NCBI GenBank assembly: GCA_002713145.1 | Contig: PAVS01000014.1 | Span: forward strand, 124,001 to 188,000 | DNA: 64,000 bases | Direction: 5' to 3' | Origin: Halobacteriovoraceae bacterium | GTDB lineage: Bacteria > Bdellovibrionota > Bacteriovoracia > Bacteriovoracales > Bacteriovoracaceae | In this document: positions 15,701-24,460 of the stretch, one piece after another | Layout of the letters: each line of letters starts with the position of its first letter | How positions within the stretch are numbered: position 1 is the first letter of the stretch | Program-made: the position numbers and the translations under genes | The notes under the pieces: generated by a model | The model's database searches: none | What the model was told of the DNA's origin: nothing | Seen by the model: only the letters and a program-made list of their open reading frames with translations

Positions 15701-16891
15701 TTAGAGAAAGCATTTTCCTTCGCCTCTATAACTTTTCCATGTTGTTTCTATTTTGTTTTTTCGAATGATCTGTATGTCTGTGAAGCGCTCAAAGAGCTCT
15801 CCTGCTTTAGAGTGTCTAAAAAAGATAGGATCTCCAATATTAAACTGATCAGCATTGATACCTGTTATCGGTGTTTGAACTTCTCCGGCCATTTCGTTTG
15901 AGTGAAAATCGGCTTGAGTAGGAGAGTGAACGACGGGAAGTTTGTTTCGATGCAGGGATCCACTGGCTACATAACCACCTCCGTGAGTGGTGACAATATT
16001 ATCGTTAGGTTTTCTCTGCACCGCCATGGCATAGCCAGCTGAAGTTTCAAAGCTTTGCTCATAACTATCAAAAAGAGCTGGCCAATAAAATGCGGAACCT
16101 GCGGTAACTTCAGTCACACTTTTATCTCCGGCAGTCATTTCAAGGGAACCGGAACCCCCTCCATTAACAAATTCGAGAGCAAAATATTCTTGCGCCTTTT
16201 TATAAGCCGCCATTCTAAGTTCGTAAATTTTAGATGTAGATTTCTTTTTTAATAAACTGATGATCCAATTCATGAGAGGAAATTTATAAATCTTATCACC
16301 CACTCCTGCTATTTGAGCTTCGTAGCCCATAAGTCCCACACATTTTATGAACTCACAGTTTTGAATAAACTTATAGAGCTTTTCCAATTTATCTAATTCA
16401 TTTAAAGGAGAACGAAAGACTCCAAAGTTTAGCCCTGGAAGATGAAGAGACATATCCAGGTCGATACAAACTTCAAACACCTGTTGATTTGCCCCAGCTT
16501 GTTCATTAAGAATTTGAACTTGCTCAATAGAATCGATCATATGAACTATTTTGATTCCTTGTCGCATTTTTTCAGCAACAGACTTGGCCTGTGCCTCAGT
16601 CAGTCTTTGGGGATAACCCATCAAGAAATGTGTTTGGATATGTTCAGACAGCCAGAGGATTTCATCAATATGAAAACACATAAGACCACTGCATCTCGAA
16701 CCCAAAGCTTGTATCAGATACTCTATGACAGGTCTTGAACGCAGTGATTTCGTCGCAAGTCTAATCAACTTATCCCCACTTCTTGTTCGGACCGTTTCTA
16801 AGTTCTTATCCACCTCATCTAAAAAAACGAATGAATAAGGGGGCATTAAGTGAGAAAAAATTGTTTTTAATTGAGTGTAATTGCTAATCAT
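15701..16891 (-). CDS. D-threonine aldolase/D-serine dehydratase-like PLP enzyme (alanine-racemase fold)
   Basis: This 396-residue fold-type III PLP protein has its Schiff-base Lys in LATKSLRSR (about residue 48). EFVNGGGSGS forms the phosphate-binding loop and FFRHSKAGEL sits near the end. It matches the amino acid deaminase/aldolase group rather than true alanine racemase, which is present separately at 27 kb. Members cleave or dehydrate beta-hydroxy amino acids. It is cotranscribed with the ceramidase-like gene, so a beta-hydroxy amine from sphingolipid breakdown is a possible substrate. That link is inference. Confidence 0.72.
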   Translation of the reverse strand: MISNYTQLKTIFSHLMPPYSFVFLDEVDKNLETVRTRSGDKLIRLATKSLRSRPVIEYLIQALGSRCSGLMCFHIDEILWLSEHIQTHFLMGYPQRLTEAQAKSVAEKMRQGIKIVHMIDSIEQVQILNEQAGANQQVFEVCIDLDMSLHLPGLNFGVFRSPLNELDKLEKLYKFIQNCEFIKCVGLMGYEAQIAGVGDKIYKFPLMNWIISLLKKKSTSKIYELRMAAYKKAQEYFALEFVNGGGSGSLEMTAGDKSVTEVTAGSAFYWPALFDSYEQSFETSAGYAMAVQRKPNDNIVTTHGGGYVASGSLHRNKLPVVHSPTQADFHSNEMAGEVQTPITGINADQFNIGDPIFFRHSKAGELFERFTDIQIIRKNKIETTWKSYRGEGKCFL

Positions 16892-17029
16892 TTCGAGATT
16901 TTATCTTAATTTAGAGAAATTTAATACCGGGGAATTTAAGGAATGACGCCAAGGGCCAGTGCAGGGTTTCTTGACGCCATTTTTAAAGCTTTACTAAAAT
17001 AATTCTACACACAAACTAAAGAGACAATT

Positions 17030-17098
17030 ATGATACTTATTAAGCATTTGGCACTTATCGTCGCCCTTATAGCTGTGGTTCAAAACGCGTTTAATTAA
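17030..17098 (+). CDS. Possible 22-residue hydrophobic peptide
   Basis: An ATG preceded by AAAGAGA opens a short frame with a basic start (MILIKH), a hydrophobic middle (LALIVALIAVV) and a QNAFN tail. It lies in a 220-base gap between two minus-strand genes and is followed at once by a hairpin. It resembles a single-span small membrane protein or type I toxin in shape, but no antisense RNA is evident. It may be chance. Confidence 0.3.
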   Translation: MILIKHLALIVALIAVVQNAFN

Positions 17099-17099
17099 A

Positions 17100-17120
17100 A
17101 AGAATAAGAGTCTTATTCTT
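17100..17120. terminator. Hairpin between the small frame and the Kazal gene
   Basis: AAGAATAAG and CTTATTCTT form a perfect 9-bp stem with a 3-base loop, flanked by A-rich sequence on the left and T-rich on the right. It overlaps the 3' end of the minus-strand gene and could terminate in either direction. The stem is AT-rich, so strength is uncertain. Confidence 0.45.
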
Positions 17121-17448
17121 CTTCATTTTCTTCAGAGCATTCTCCTTCAGTATACTCTGTTATCCCATCACAACCAGCTTGGCATGGACTTGGATACATC
17201 TTCCCATTACTGCCGCAAACTGGGTTGTATTCTTTAGTACAAATACATTGATCATTTTCTTCTACAAATCCGCCTTCTGCACTTTCTTCACTCTCAGAAT
17301 CTGCCATTTCTTCATCAGTATCAGCTGATTCTATTTTTGTAGTCGCCGCGCCAGGGTCAGCAGTCATCTCTGCATCTTTAATAGCATCTGAGTCGCTTCC
17401 AAAGCATCCAGCTAACAATAAAAATAAACTTAAAATTAAAAACTTCAT
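17113..17448 (-). CDS. Kazal-domain lipoprotein, possible serine-protease inhibitor
   Basis: I start at the ATG at 17448, which has AAGGA six bases upstream; an earlier in-frame ATG has the ribosome site directly against it. The 111-residue product has a lipoprotein signal (FLLLAGC). A long acidic linker rich in Glu and Asp follows, then a Kazal-type domain with CICTKEYNPVCG, YPSPCQAGC and a final Cys. Kazal domains inhibit serine proteases, and the linker would hold it away from the membrane. The gene lies directly downstream of glyA with the same orientation. Confidence 0.78.
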   Translation of the reverse strand: MKFLILSLFLLLAGCFGSDSDAIKDAEMTADPGAATTKIESADTDEEMADSESEESAEGGFVEENDQCICTKEYNPVCGSNGKMYPSPCQAGCDGITEYTEGECSEENEEE

Positions 17449-17458
17449 ATTCATCCTT

Positions 17459-18682
17459 TTATTCATAAACAGGGAATTCTTTGCACAGTGCAAGGACTTC
17501 CGTTCTGATTTGTTCTCTTTTACCCTCGTCAGTCAACGCCAGATGGATCCACTCACTAAGCTTCTCCATATGTTCTTCTTTTAAACCTCTGGTGGTAATG
17601 GCAGGTGTACCTAATCTCACTCCACTGGTAACAAAAGGGGAGCGGCTATCACCAGGAATCATATTTTTATTACAGGTGATATGAACACTTTCGAGAATAG
17701 CTTCTGCTTCTTTACCTGACATATTCACTGAGTCAGTTTTCACCAGCACGAGATGGTTATCTGTTCCCTTAGATACGATATCAATTCCTCGTTCCATGAG
17801 TCCATGAGCAAGAGCTTTGGCATTTTTGATCACCTGCTCTTGATAAGTTTTAAATTCCGGCTGGAGAGCTTCATGAAAAGCAACTGCCTTTGCGGCTATC
17901 ACATGTTCAAGTGGTCCGCCCTGAATACCAGGAAAGATCTTACTGTTTATTTTCTTTGCCCAATCTTCATGATCGGTGAGGATGATCCCTCCTCTAGGTC
18001 CTCTGAGAGTTTTGTGAGTGGTCGAGGTTACAAAGTCTGCTATACCTATTGGACTTGGATGTAATCCCGCCGCAATTAATCCTGCGATATGGGCCATGTC
18101 CACTAATAAAAATGCATTCACACTATTGGCAATTTCTCTCATTTTAGAGAAATCAATGATTTTAGCATAAGCAGAGGCACCACCTACAATTAGTTTTGGT
18201 TGATGTTGTTTCGCTAGTTCGGCCATAATTTCATAATCAATTTCTTCTGTTTCAGGATCAAGACCATAGCTGACAAAATTATAAAGCTTACCAGAGAAGT
18301 TAACTGGACTACCATGGGTGAGATGTCCACCTTCACTCAAGTTCATCCCAAGGACTGTATCCCCTGGTTCTAGAACCGCCATATAAACCGCCATATTTGC
18401 CCCTGACCCAGAGTGGGGTTGGACATTGGCAAACTTAGCTCCAAATAATTTTTTGAGTCTATCAATGGCCAGTTGTTCCGACTGGTCAACAAACTCACAA
18501 CCACCGTAATATCTTTTTTGCGGATAACCTTCTGCATATTTATTTGTTAGGCAACTTCCTTGAGCTTCCATGACGGCTTTGGAGCAATAATTCTCTGAAG
18601 CAATAAGCTCAAGTCCTTGTTCTTGTCGCTTTTGTTCTTTATCAATGATTTGAGCAATTTCAGGGTCAACTTGATTAAGCAT
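17459..18682 (-). CDS. glyA: Serine hydroxymethyltransferase
   Basis: The 407-residue protein begins [11 protein letters not shown]. The ATG at 18682 is chosen because AAGGA precedes it, and the frame upstream encodes no SHMT sequence. [10 protein letters not shown], the substrate loop [11 protein letters not shown] and the PLP Lys motif [14 protein letters not shown] are present. SHMT interconverts serine and glycine, charging tetrahydrofolate with a C1 unit. No riboswitch-like structure is obvious in the leader. Confidence 0.96.
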   Translation of the reverse strand: MLNQVDPEIAQIIDKEQKRQEQGLELIASENYCSKAVMEAQGSCLTNKYAEGYPQKRYYGGCEFVDQSEQLAIDRLKKLFGAKFANVQPHSGSGANMAVYMAVLEPGDTVLGMNLSEGGHLTHGSPVNFSGKLYNFVSYGLDPETEEIDYEIMAELAKQHQPKLIVGGASAYAKIIDFSKMREIANSVNAFLLVDMAHIAGLIAAGLHPSPIGIADFVTSTTHKTLRGPRGGIILTDHEDWAKKINSKIFPGIQGGPLEHVIAAKAVAFHEALQPEFKTYQEQVIKNAKALAHGLMERGIDIVSKGTDNHLVLVKTDSVNMSGKEAEAILESVHITCNKNMIPGDSRSPFVTSGVRLGTPAITTRGLKEEHMEKLSEWIHLALTDEGKREQIRTEVLALCKEFPVYE

Positions 18683-18831
18683 AGGACTTTCCTTAGTTAG
18701 TGATCTTTTATCTAAAAATCTTAATGAATTGGTGTTTAATTGGAAAGGGACAATGCTAGAATAAATGAAACTAATGCTGTGAGTAGGCAAGATGAATAAT
18801 ATGTAGATTTTTACACAACTGGCAATACTCA

Positions 18832-18843
18832 AGTCTTAAGACT
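18832..18843. repeat. 12-bp perfect palindrome in the glyA/protease divergent region
   Basis: AGTCTTAAGACT is a perfect palindrome lying midway between the divergent glyA and cysteine-protease-like genes (gap 18683-18927). It could be an operator for either. The rest of the gap is AT-rich without a strong promoter match. Confidence 0.35.
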
Positions 18844-18927
18844 GTAAATAATTCAAAACCATTTAAAATTGTGATTTTCAAGTGATACCTCTGCTGAACT
18901 TTAACAATACTTGTGGGGAATTATTTT

Positions 18928-19719
18928 ATGAAGTCTTTATTTTTAATCTCATCACTTTTACTTATGTCTACGTTTGCTCAGGCCTATAATGATGAAGCAG
19001 CTGCTGAAGCAGAGAAAACGAAGTTTTGTAATGAAAACTTATTTACCAAGCTAGCTAATTATCAAAATAGAATGGCGTTTACCAATCAAGGGGGGCTGCA
19101 AAATGGAGGTGTGTGTTGGTGGCATTCCCGCTTTCAAAGAAATGCCAATTCTTTAGCCGTTTTCTTACCAAATGAGCCAAGACCTAGAGATGTGAAATAT
19201 TTAGTAGAAGAGTTAAAAAGAGGAAATCGAGTGGTGGAAATTCCAGGTTATAGAAACCTTAAAGAGTTTAGCGCCATTCATTACCGCCTAATACAAAAAG
19301 AACTAGAGCAATGGCAGAAAAAAGATGGTTTCTTACGCTTTCGTTGGATCAGAGGTTTGAGAGGTTATTATAATGTCACTCCTGATAGCTTAAAGTTTAT
19401 TATGGACAATATTTATGAAGAATTCACCACCAGTAACGCTATCATGTATCAAAAACTACAAATGAAGGGTGTGACCTCTCATGCGTGGTTGTTGATTGAT
19501 ATGATTAAAAATGAAAATGGTTACACTATGACAGTGGTAGACAGTAACTTCACAATCCCAAGATCATTTACTTATAGAGAAGGAGATACTTCTCTCATGT
19601 ACCCAGGAAGTTATGGAAGATTTGTTCCCTATACAGAACAAAGAAATGAATGGGGAGACCTTGAGCGTGCTCGAGATTATTACTGCCAAGATTATATGAT
19701 GAGTTCAGAAGTTGAATAA
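18928..19719 (+). CDS. Exported papain-like cysteine protease candidate
   Basis: I start at the ATG at 18928, seven bases after a GGGGAA ribosome site. The 263-residue product has a signal peptide (LLLMSTFAQA). The mature part has a papain-like order of residues: Cys63 in GGVCWWHS, His185 in TSHAWLLID and Asp205/Asn207 in VVDSNF. That suggests a Cys-His-Asp/Asn hydrolase of papain or transglutaminase fold. I cannot name a family. A terminator follows the stop, so it is monocistronic. Function is inferred from motif order only. Confidence 0.62.
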   Translation: MKSLFLISSLLLMSTFAQAYNDEAAAEAEKTKFCNENLFTKLANYQNRMAFTNQGGLQNGGVCWWHSRFQRNANSLAVFLPNEPRPRDVKYLVEELKRGNRVVEIPGYRNLKEFSAIHYRLIQKELEQWQKKDGFLRFRWIRGLRGYYNVTPDSLKFIMDNIYEEFTTSNAIMYQKLQMKGVTSHAWLLIDMIKNENGYTMTVVDSNFTIPRSFTYREGDTSLMYPGSYGRFVPYTEQRNEWGDLERARDYYCQDYMMSSEVE

Positions 19720-19730
19720 AGATTAAAATA

Positions 19731-19756
19731 AAAGGGCCACTCCAGGCCCTTTTTTT
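19731..19756. terminator. Rho-independent terminator
   Basis: AAAGGGCC pairs with GGCCCTTT across a 6-base loop, followed on the plus strand by a T run. It ends the cysteine-protease-like gene. The A run on its left also lets it serve fabF on the minus strand. Confidence 0.85.
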
Positions 19757-20999
19757 ATGAGTGTTTTTTAAAAATGGTTGTCGAGTTTGTTCCACCAAAT
19801 CCAAAAGAATTGTTAAGTGCGTATTTGAGATCTTTTTTCACCGCTTCTTTCGCAGTGTAGTTAAGATCACATTCAGCATCAGCTTCTTCTAAGTTGGCCG
19901 TGGGAGGAACCATTCCTTCTTGTAGCGCCTTAATACAGATCACAGATTCAATTCCTCCAGCAGCACCTAAAAGGTGACCATGCATAGATTTCGTACTGGA
20001 AACATTTAAATTATAAGCATGTTCTCCAAAAACTTTTTTAATAGCATTGGTTTCAGCAATGTCTCCCAGCGGAGTCGAAGTACCGTGAGCATTGATATAA
20101 TCAATGTCTTCAGGCTTGATTCCCGCGTGCTCAAGAGCTTGTTGCATACACGGAACAGTTCCTGCTCCATCTGGTTCAGGACTGGTGATATGATAAGCAT
20201 CAGCAGTTGCGCCGAAGCCTACGACTTCAGCAATGATATTAGCCCCTCGAGCTTTTGCTTTTTCTAAATCTTCTAGCACGATAATTCCGGCGCCTTCTCC
20301 CATAACAAAACCGTTACGGTCTTTATCGAAAGGACGTGAGGCTTCCGTAGGCCTATCATTCCATTTGGATAAGGCTTTCATATTTCCAAAGCCAGTCATA
20401 GTTAAACCTGAAATAACCGCTTCACTTCCCCCGGTCACAATGGCATCTTGACGACCTAACATAATTTCCATGGCAGCAGCGCCAATAGCGTGACTTGCTG
20501 AAGCACAAGCTGAAGATGTGGCATAATTCACACCTTTAAAATTATAATGCATAGAAATTTTCCCAGCACCCATATTAGGAATGAAGGAGGGAATAAAGAA
20601 AGGTGACACTCGGCGAGGACCTTTTTCATAATATAACTTAGTGGTCTCTTCCATAATAGGAAAACCACCCAGCCCGGTACCCAGAATAGAGCCAATTCGT
20701 TCTGGTTTGTAAACTTGGTCAGAGAGTCCTGCCATTTTGATGGCTTCTGCTGCGCTATGAAGAGCGTAGTGAATAAAGATATCAAAGCGCTTAGCTTCTT
20801 TTTTATCTAAAAGCTCTTCAGACAATTCAAAATTACGAACAATGCCGCCAATTGATACCGGCCACATATTCTCATCAATGTTTACTATTTTACTGATACC
20901 TGATTTGGCAGAGAGAAGGTTTTTCCAGACAGTCTCTAGGTCATTACCTAATCCGCACATAGCTCCTATACCAGTAATGGCAACTCTTCTTGTTTCCAT
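19755..20999 (-). CDS. fabF: 3-oxoacyl-ACP synthase II
   Basis: This 414-residue ketosynthase has the Cys-His-His triad: Cys165 in SSACAS, His305 in AHGTST and His342 in SMHGHLLGAAG. FGFGGTN is at the C-terminus. FabF extends acyl-ACP by condensation with malonyl-ACP. It is the last gene of the fatty-acid cluster and is separated from acpP by a terminator hairpin, so its expression is probably lower than that of acpP. Confidence 0.96.
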   Translation of the reverse strand: METRRVAITGIGAMCGLGNDLETVWKNLLSAKSGISKIVNIDENMWPVSIGGIVRNFELSEELLDKKEAKRFDIFIHYALHSAAEAIKMAGLSDQVYKPERIGSILGTGLGGFPIMEETTKLYYEKGPRRVSPFFIPSFIPNMGAGKISMHYNFKGVNYATSSACASASHAIGAAAMEIMLGRQDAIVTGGSEAVISGLTMTGFGNMKALSKWNDRPTEASRPFDKDRNGFVMGEGAGIIVLEDLEKAKARGANIIAEVVGFGATADAYHITSPEPDGAGTVPCMQQALEHAGIKPEDIDYINAHGTSTPLGDIAETNAIKKVFGEHAYNLNVSSTKSMHGHLLGAAGGIESVICIKALQEGMVPPTANLEEADAECDLNYTAKEAVKKDLKYALNNSFGFGGTNSTTIFKKHS

Positions 21000-21019
21000 A
21001 AGCTATTCCGTTTTTAGTT

Positions 21020-21046
21020 AAAAAAAAAGCCTCCGAAGCCGGAGGC
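21020..21046 (-). terminator. Terminator downstream of acpP, before fabF
   Basis: On the minus strand a GC-rich stem (GCCTCCG/CGGAGGC, 4-base loop) is followed by nine T. It lies between acpP and fabF, and read-through would set the acpP:fabF ratio. Confidence 0.88.
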
Positions 21047-21054
21047 CATATTAT

Positions 21055-21288
21055 TTAGTTAACGTTTGCTTTTAAATAGTTAGTAACGTCGTTGATTGTT
21101 TTAAGATCTTCAGTTTTATCTTCTGGAATCTCAACGCCAAATTCCTCTTCCATTTTCATCATCATTTCAACCATGTCTAATGAATCAAGATTAAGATCTT
21201 CTACGAAGCTAGTCTCACCTTTAATATTACCTTGCTCAACATTTGCTGCTTCACTTACGATTGAAATAACTTTTTCTTGAATTTCCAT
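21055..21288 (-). CDS. acpP: Acyl carrier protein
   Basis: The ATG at 21288 sits six bases after GGAGG; an upstream in-frame ATG overlaps that ribosome site and is rejected. The 77-residue acidic protein has the phosphopantetheine site DLNLDSLDMVE. It carries growing acyl chains for FabD, FabH, FabG and FabF, all encoded here. Confidence 0.97.
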   Translation of the reverse strand: MEIQEKVISIVSEAANVEQGNIKGETSFVEDLNLDSLDMVEMMMKMEEEFGVEIPEDKTEDLKTINDVTNYLKANVN

Positions 21289-21325
21289 GTGTATATCCTC
21301 CAAAATTTATATGGCTGTATTCTAA

Positions 21326-22087
21326 TTAAATATATAGACCACCGTCAACTTTTAATGCTTCCCCAGTTATATACTTAGAAGCGTTACTTAACAAAAATAA
21401 GGTTAAGTTGGCAACATCTTCCGTGCTCCCATAATCCCCCAGTGGAATCGCCTTAATATACTCCTCGCGAGCTTTTTCCGCTAAATCATCCGTCATTTCT
21501 GTCGCTATAAAACCGGGGCATATTGCATTGCATCTCATTTTACGACTTCCAAGTTCCTTAGCAAAGGATTTAGTATAGCCAATCATGCCTGCTTTAGAAG
21601 CGGCATAAACGGTTTGAGCTTTATTTCCCATGAGTCCAACAACAGAGCTCATATTTACGATAGATACTTCTTTAGCTTTTAAGAATTGACGGGACATATG
21701 ATTAGTAAGCACCATCGCTGATTTAAGATTGGTCGTCAGAACCTCATCAATCTCTTCCGGTTTCACTTTCATGGCCAATTGATCTCTTGAGATTCCAGCA
21801 TTATTAACGAGTTTAGCAATAGCTCCATGCTCTTTAACAAAAGCATCAAGATTGGTTTTCATGGTATCATAGTCATTGATATCAAAAGCAATGGCCGTCA
21901 CTTGAGATGCCCCTGCAGCTTGCAGTTCATCTTTAAGACCTTGGGCCCTAGATTCATCACCACGATAATTAAAGACAACGTGAGCTCCATTCTCTGCACA
22001 GGCAAGAGCGATGGCCTTACCAATCCCACGAGTGGCACCAGTGATAAGTATTTTTTGTTCTTTTAAATCTTCATATTTTGTAATCAT
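21326..22087 (-). CDS. fabG: 3-oxoacyl-ACP reductase
   Basis: I start at the ATG at 22087, which overlaps the fabD stop as ATGA and has GGAG upstream. The 253-residue short-chain dehydrogenase has TGATRGIGKA for NADPH, NNAG, Ser in NMSSVVG and the YxxxK pair YAASKAG. It reduces 3-oxoacyl-ACP in each elongation round. Confidence 0.95.
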   Translation of the reverse strand: MITKYEDLKEQKILITGATRGIGKAIALACAENGAHVVFNYRGDESRAQGLKDELQAAGASQVTAIAFDINDYDTMKTNLDAFVKEHGAIAKLVNNAGISRDQLAMKVKPEEIDEVLTTNLKSAMVLTNHMSRQFLKAKEVSIVNMSSVVGLMGNKAQTVYAASKAGMIGYTKSFAKELGSRKMRCNAICPGFIATEMTDDLAEKAREEYIKAIPLGDYGSTEDVANLTLFLLSNASKYITGEALKVDGGLYI

Positions 22088-23031
22088 TGAAAAAACTCCG
22101 CACATTTTTCTAAGGGTTTTTCTTGATCCAAGTTAAGTGTTTTAAAACTTGAATTTATTCTTTTATTAAGTCCTGTGAGTACTTTTCCAGGGCCTACTTC
22201 TATACAAAAAGTGTTGTCTGGAAGAGTTTGCATACTTTGAGTCCAAAGCACTGAGCCACAAACTTGTTTGATAAGATTTTCTTTAATCGTTAAGCCGTCC
22301 GTGGAGTATTCCACAGCATTAATATTGGCGATATAAGGGGTGGTGTTTGCAGAAAATTCAATTGTATCTAAGAAATCTTTTAATTTTTTTTCTGCTGGTT
22401 GCATAAGCGTGGAATGAAAAGGAGCTGAGACGGGGAGCTCTTTTGCCATCTGTTTGCCTTCGTAATTATCTTTGAGCCATTGTACCGCAAGCTCACAAGC
22501 ATTGGCGTGACCAGAGATAACGACTTGAGTTGGGTCATTGAAGTTAGCGCACATAACTTGTTCTTTTTCACCACTCACGGCCGTACAGGCTTTCTCTACC
22601 ATCTCTCCTGGAACACGAAGGATAGCGTACATTTTGCCTCTCCCCGGAGCGACAGCTTCTTGCATATACTTACCTCGGTTGTGTACTGCCCTTACGGCAT
22701 CTTCGAAACGAAGAGCACCAGCAGCAACCAATGCGGCATACTCACCAACTGAGTGACCAAGAACTCGCTCAACTTTTATTTGGTGTTCATCGAGATAATC
22801 TTTTAAAACAGTATAAAGTGCAATGGAGTGAGTGAGTATAGCAGGTTGGGTGTTCTTGGTGAGCTTGAGCTCAGCTTCAGGCCCTTCTGCACAAAGTTTT
22901 GAAATACTGAAACCCAGAGCTTCATCTGCTTTCTCAAAAATCTCACGAGCTTTGCTATATTCTTTGAGTTGGTCACCCATGCCTACATACTGAGAGCCTT
23001 GACCTGGAAATAAGAGTGTTACTGATCTCAT
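22084..23031 (-). CDS. fabD: Malonyl-CoA:ACP transacylase
   Basis: This 315-residue protein has FPGQGSQ at the N-terminus, the nucleophile in LGHSVGEYAAL and the catalytic His in SAPFHSTLM. It loads malonyl onto ACP. GAGGAG precedes the ATG, and its stop overlaps the fabG start. Confidence 0.96.
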   Translation of the reverse strand: MRSVTLLFPGQGSQYVGMGDQLKEYSKAREIFEKADEALGFSISKLCAEGPEAELKLTKNTQPAILTHSIALYTVLKDYLDEHQIKVERVLGHSVGEYAALVAAGALRFEDAVRAVHNRGKYMQEAVAPGRGKMYAILRVPGEMVEKACTAVSGEKEQVMCANFNDPTQVVISGHANACELAVQWLKDNYEGKQMAKELPVSAPFHSTLMQPAEKKLKDFLDTIEFSANTTPYIANINAVEYSTDGLTIKENLIKQVCGSVLWTQSMQTLPDNTFCIEVGPGKVLTGLNKRINSSFKTLNLDQEKPLEKCAEFFQ

Positions 23032-23044
23032 TGAAAACTCCTCA

Positions 23045-24046
23045 TTAAAATTTTAATAGCGTTGCACCACTGGTGAGACCTGCTCCAAAAGCAGCAAATA
23101 AAAGAGTGTCTCCTCTTTTAATTCTTCCATCTTCTACAGCTTCATGAAGCGCTGCTGGGATACTTGCTGAAGACGTATTAGCGTATTTTTCAACGTTGAT
23201 GATAACTTTCTCTTCTGGGCATTTAAGTAAATTTCCTGTGGCTTCTATAATTCTTAAATTAGCTTGATGGGGAATGAACCAATCAATATCATCCATAGTC
23301 ATTTTATTGCGCTTTAAAAGTTTGGCACAATGAGAAGCCATGGTCTTAACTGCATTTTTAAAAACGATTTGTCCGTCCATCGACATCCACTGCTCATTCT
23401 TATCGAGAACATCTTGTCTGATCGGTGCAACAGCTCCACCTTTAGGAAGGATGAGGGATTCTTTTTTCGAAGAGTCACTCCCTAAAATAGAATCAATAAT
23501 AACAGAACTATCTGTGCTCTCTGATGCTCCTAGAACCACAGCACCAGAGCCATCTCCAAAAAGAACACAAGTGTTTCTATCTTCCCAGTTCACAAAGGCA
23601 CTTCCCATCTCTGTACCTACCAGGAGAATATGTTTATGAGTTCCTGTCTGAATAAGAGCATTGGCCATAGTTAAGCCGTAAACCCAGCCAGTACAAGCGG
23701 CGTTGATATCTAGGGCGCCACATTTATTGGTAATTCCTAATTTTTCTTGTAGCCAACTGGCAGTGTTAGGAAACATGGTATCCGGAAAAGTCACTGAAAA
23801 TAAAATGAGATCAATATCGTTTGGTTCAAGTCCAGCATTTTCAATAGCGATCTTAGCAGCTCTTGCGGCCATACCACTTGGCCCTTCATCTTTAGAAATA
23901 TCCCCGATTCTTCTTTCTTTAATACCTGTTCTTTGTACGATCCACTCATCACTGGTGTCGACTGTTTTTGCTATATCAAGATTGGTTTTGATTTGAGCGG
24001 GATGGTATTTACCTGTTCCAAGGATTTTCGTTCGATTCAGATCCAT
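23045..24046 (-). CDS. fabH: 3-oxoacyl-ACP synthase III
   Basis: The 333-residue enzyme has Cys118 in NAACTGWVYGL, His in PHQANLRI and Asn in KYANTSSASIP. FabH starts fatty-acid synthesis by condensing acetyl- or branched acyl-CoA with malonyl-ACP. The fused branched-chain type E1 at 7.4 kb could feed branched primers, which is inference. In many bacteria plsX precedes fabH after rpmF; here a terminator does instead. Confidence 0.95.
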   Translation of the reverse strand: MDLNRTKILGTGKYHPAQIKTNLDIAKTVDTSDEWIVQRTGIKERRIGDISKDEGPSGMAARAAKIAIENAGLEPNDIDLILFSVTFPDTMFPNTASWLQEKLGITNKCGALDINAACTGWVYGLTMANALIQTGTHKHILLVGTEMGSAFVNWEDRNTCVLFGDGSGAVVLGASESTDSSVIIDSILGSDSSKKESLILPKGGAVAPIRQDVLDKNEQWMSMDGQIVFKNAVKTMASHCAKLLKRNKMTMDDIDWFIPHQANLRIIEATGNLLKCPEEKVIINVEKYANTSSASIPAALHEAVEDGRIKRGDTLLFAAFGAGLTSGATLLKF

Positions 24047-24067
24047 TGTTTGCCTTTGGATGAAGTT

Positions 24068-24106
24068 AAAAAAAAAGCCTTCAAATTACAGATGTATTTT
24101 GAAGGC
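24068..24106 (-). terminator. Terminator between rpmF and fabH
   Basis: On the minus strand GCCTTCAAA/TTTGAAGGC forms a 9-bp stem with a 12-base loop, followed by nine T. It separates the rpmF unit from the fab unit. Confidence 0.82.
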
Positions 24107-24166
24107 AATTTATGATTTTCTAGATATTAATATTCGTTTTAAATACTAGTCAATTTAAACTTTAAC

Positions 24167-24382
24167 TTAAGCTTCAGCTTCTGTTTCAGTTTCGTCAGAC
24201 TCTTTAATTGCAAATACTTCACGTCCCTTATAAGTTCCACAGCTAGGACAAGCAGTGTTAGGCATCGTTAAATCACCACAATTTGGGCAACTCATAGGAT
24301 GTTTTCTATAAAGCTTGTGAGTTTGTCCTGCTCTTCTTAGACCTTTTCTCGAAACAGAAGTCTTCTTCTTAGGTACTGCCAT
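24167..24382 (-). CDS. rpmF: 50S ribosomal protein L32
   Basis: The ATG at 24382 follows GGAG at good spacing. The 71-residue basic protein begins MAVPKKKTSVSRKG and carries a zinc ribbon (CPNC and CPSC), so it is the zinc-binding form. An unusual acidic tail (DETETEAEA) ends it. The yceD-rpmF pair ahead of fab genes is the standard arrangement. Confidence 0.95.
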   Translation of the reverse strand: MAVPKKKTSVSRKGLRRAGQTHKLYRKHPMSCPNCGDLTMPNTACPSCGTYKGREVFAIKESDETETEAEA

Positions 24383-24460
24383 AATATACTCCAATTCATT
24401 AATTATATTTTTGAGGGGAAGTTTTATTATATTTTGACTCAGATGCCAATAGTTTTTTTA

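Noticed and set aside
16944-16980. Direct repeat TGACGCCA in the gap after the PLP enzyme gene
   Set aside because: Two 8-base copies 28 bases apart are too short to separate from chance, and there is no other supporting structure.
18683-18832. N-terminal extension of glyA
   Set aside because: The frame is open, but the encoded sequence is not SHMT. The ATG at 18682 has a good ribosome site.
20006-20785. Open frames overlapping fabF on either strand
   Set aside because: They are shadows of a well-supported gene and show no family match or ribosome sites.
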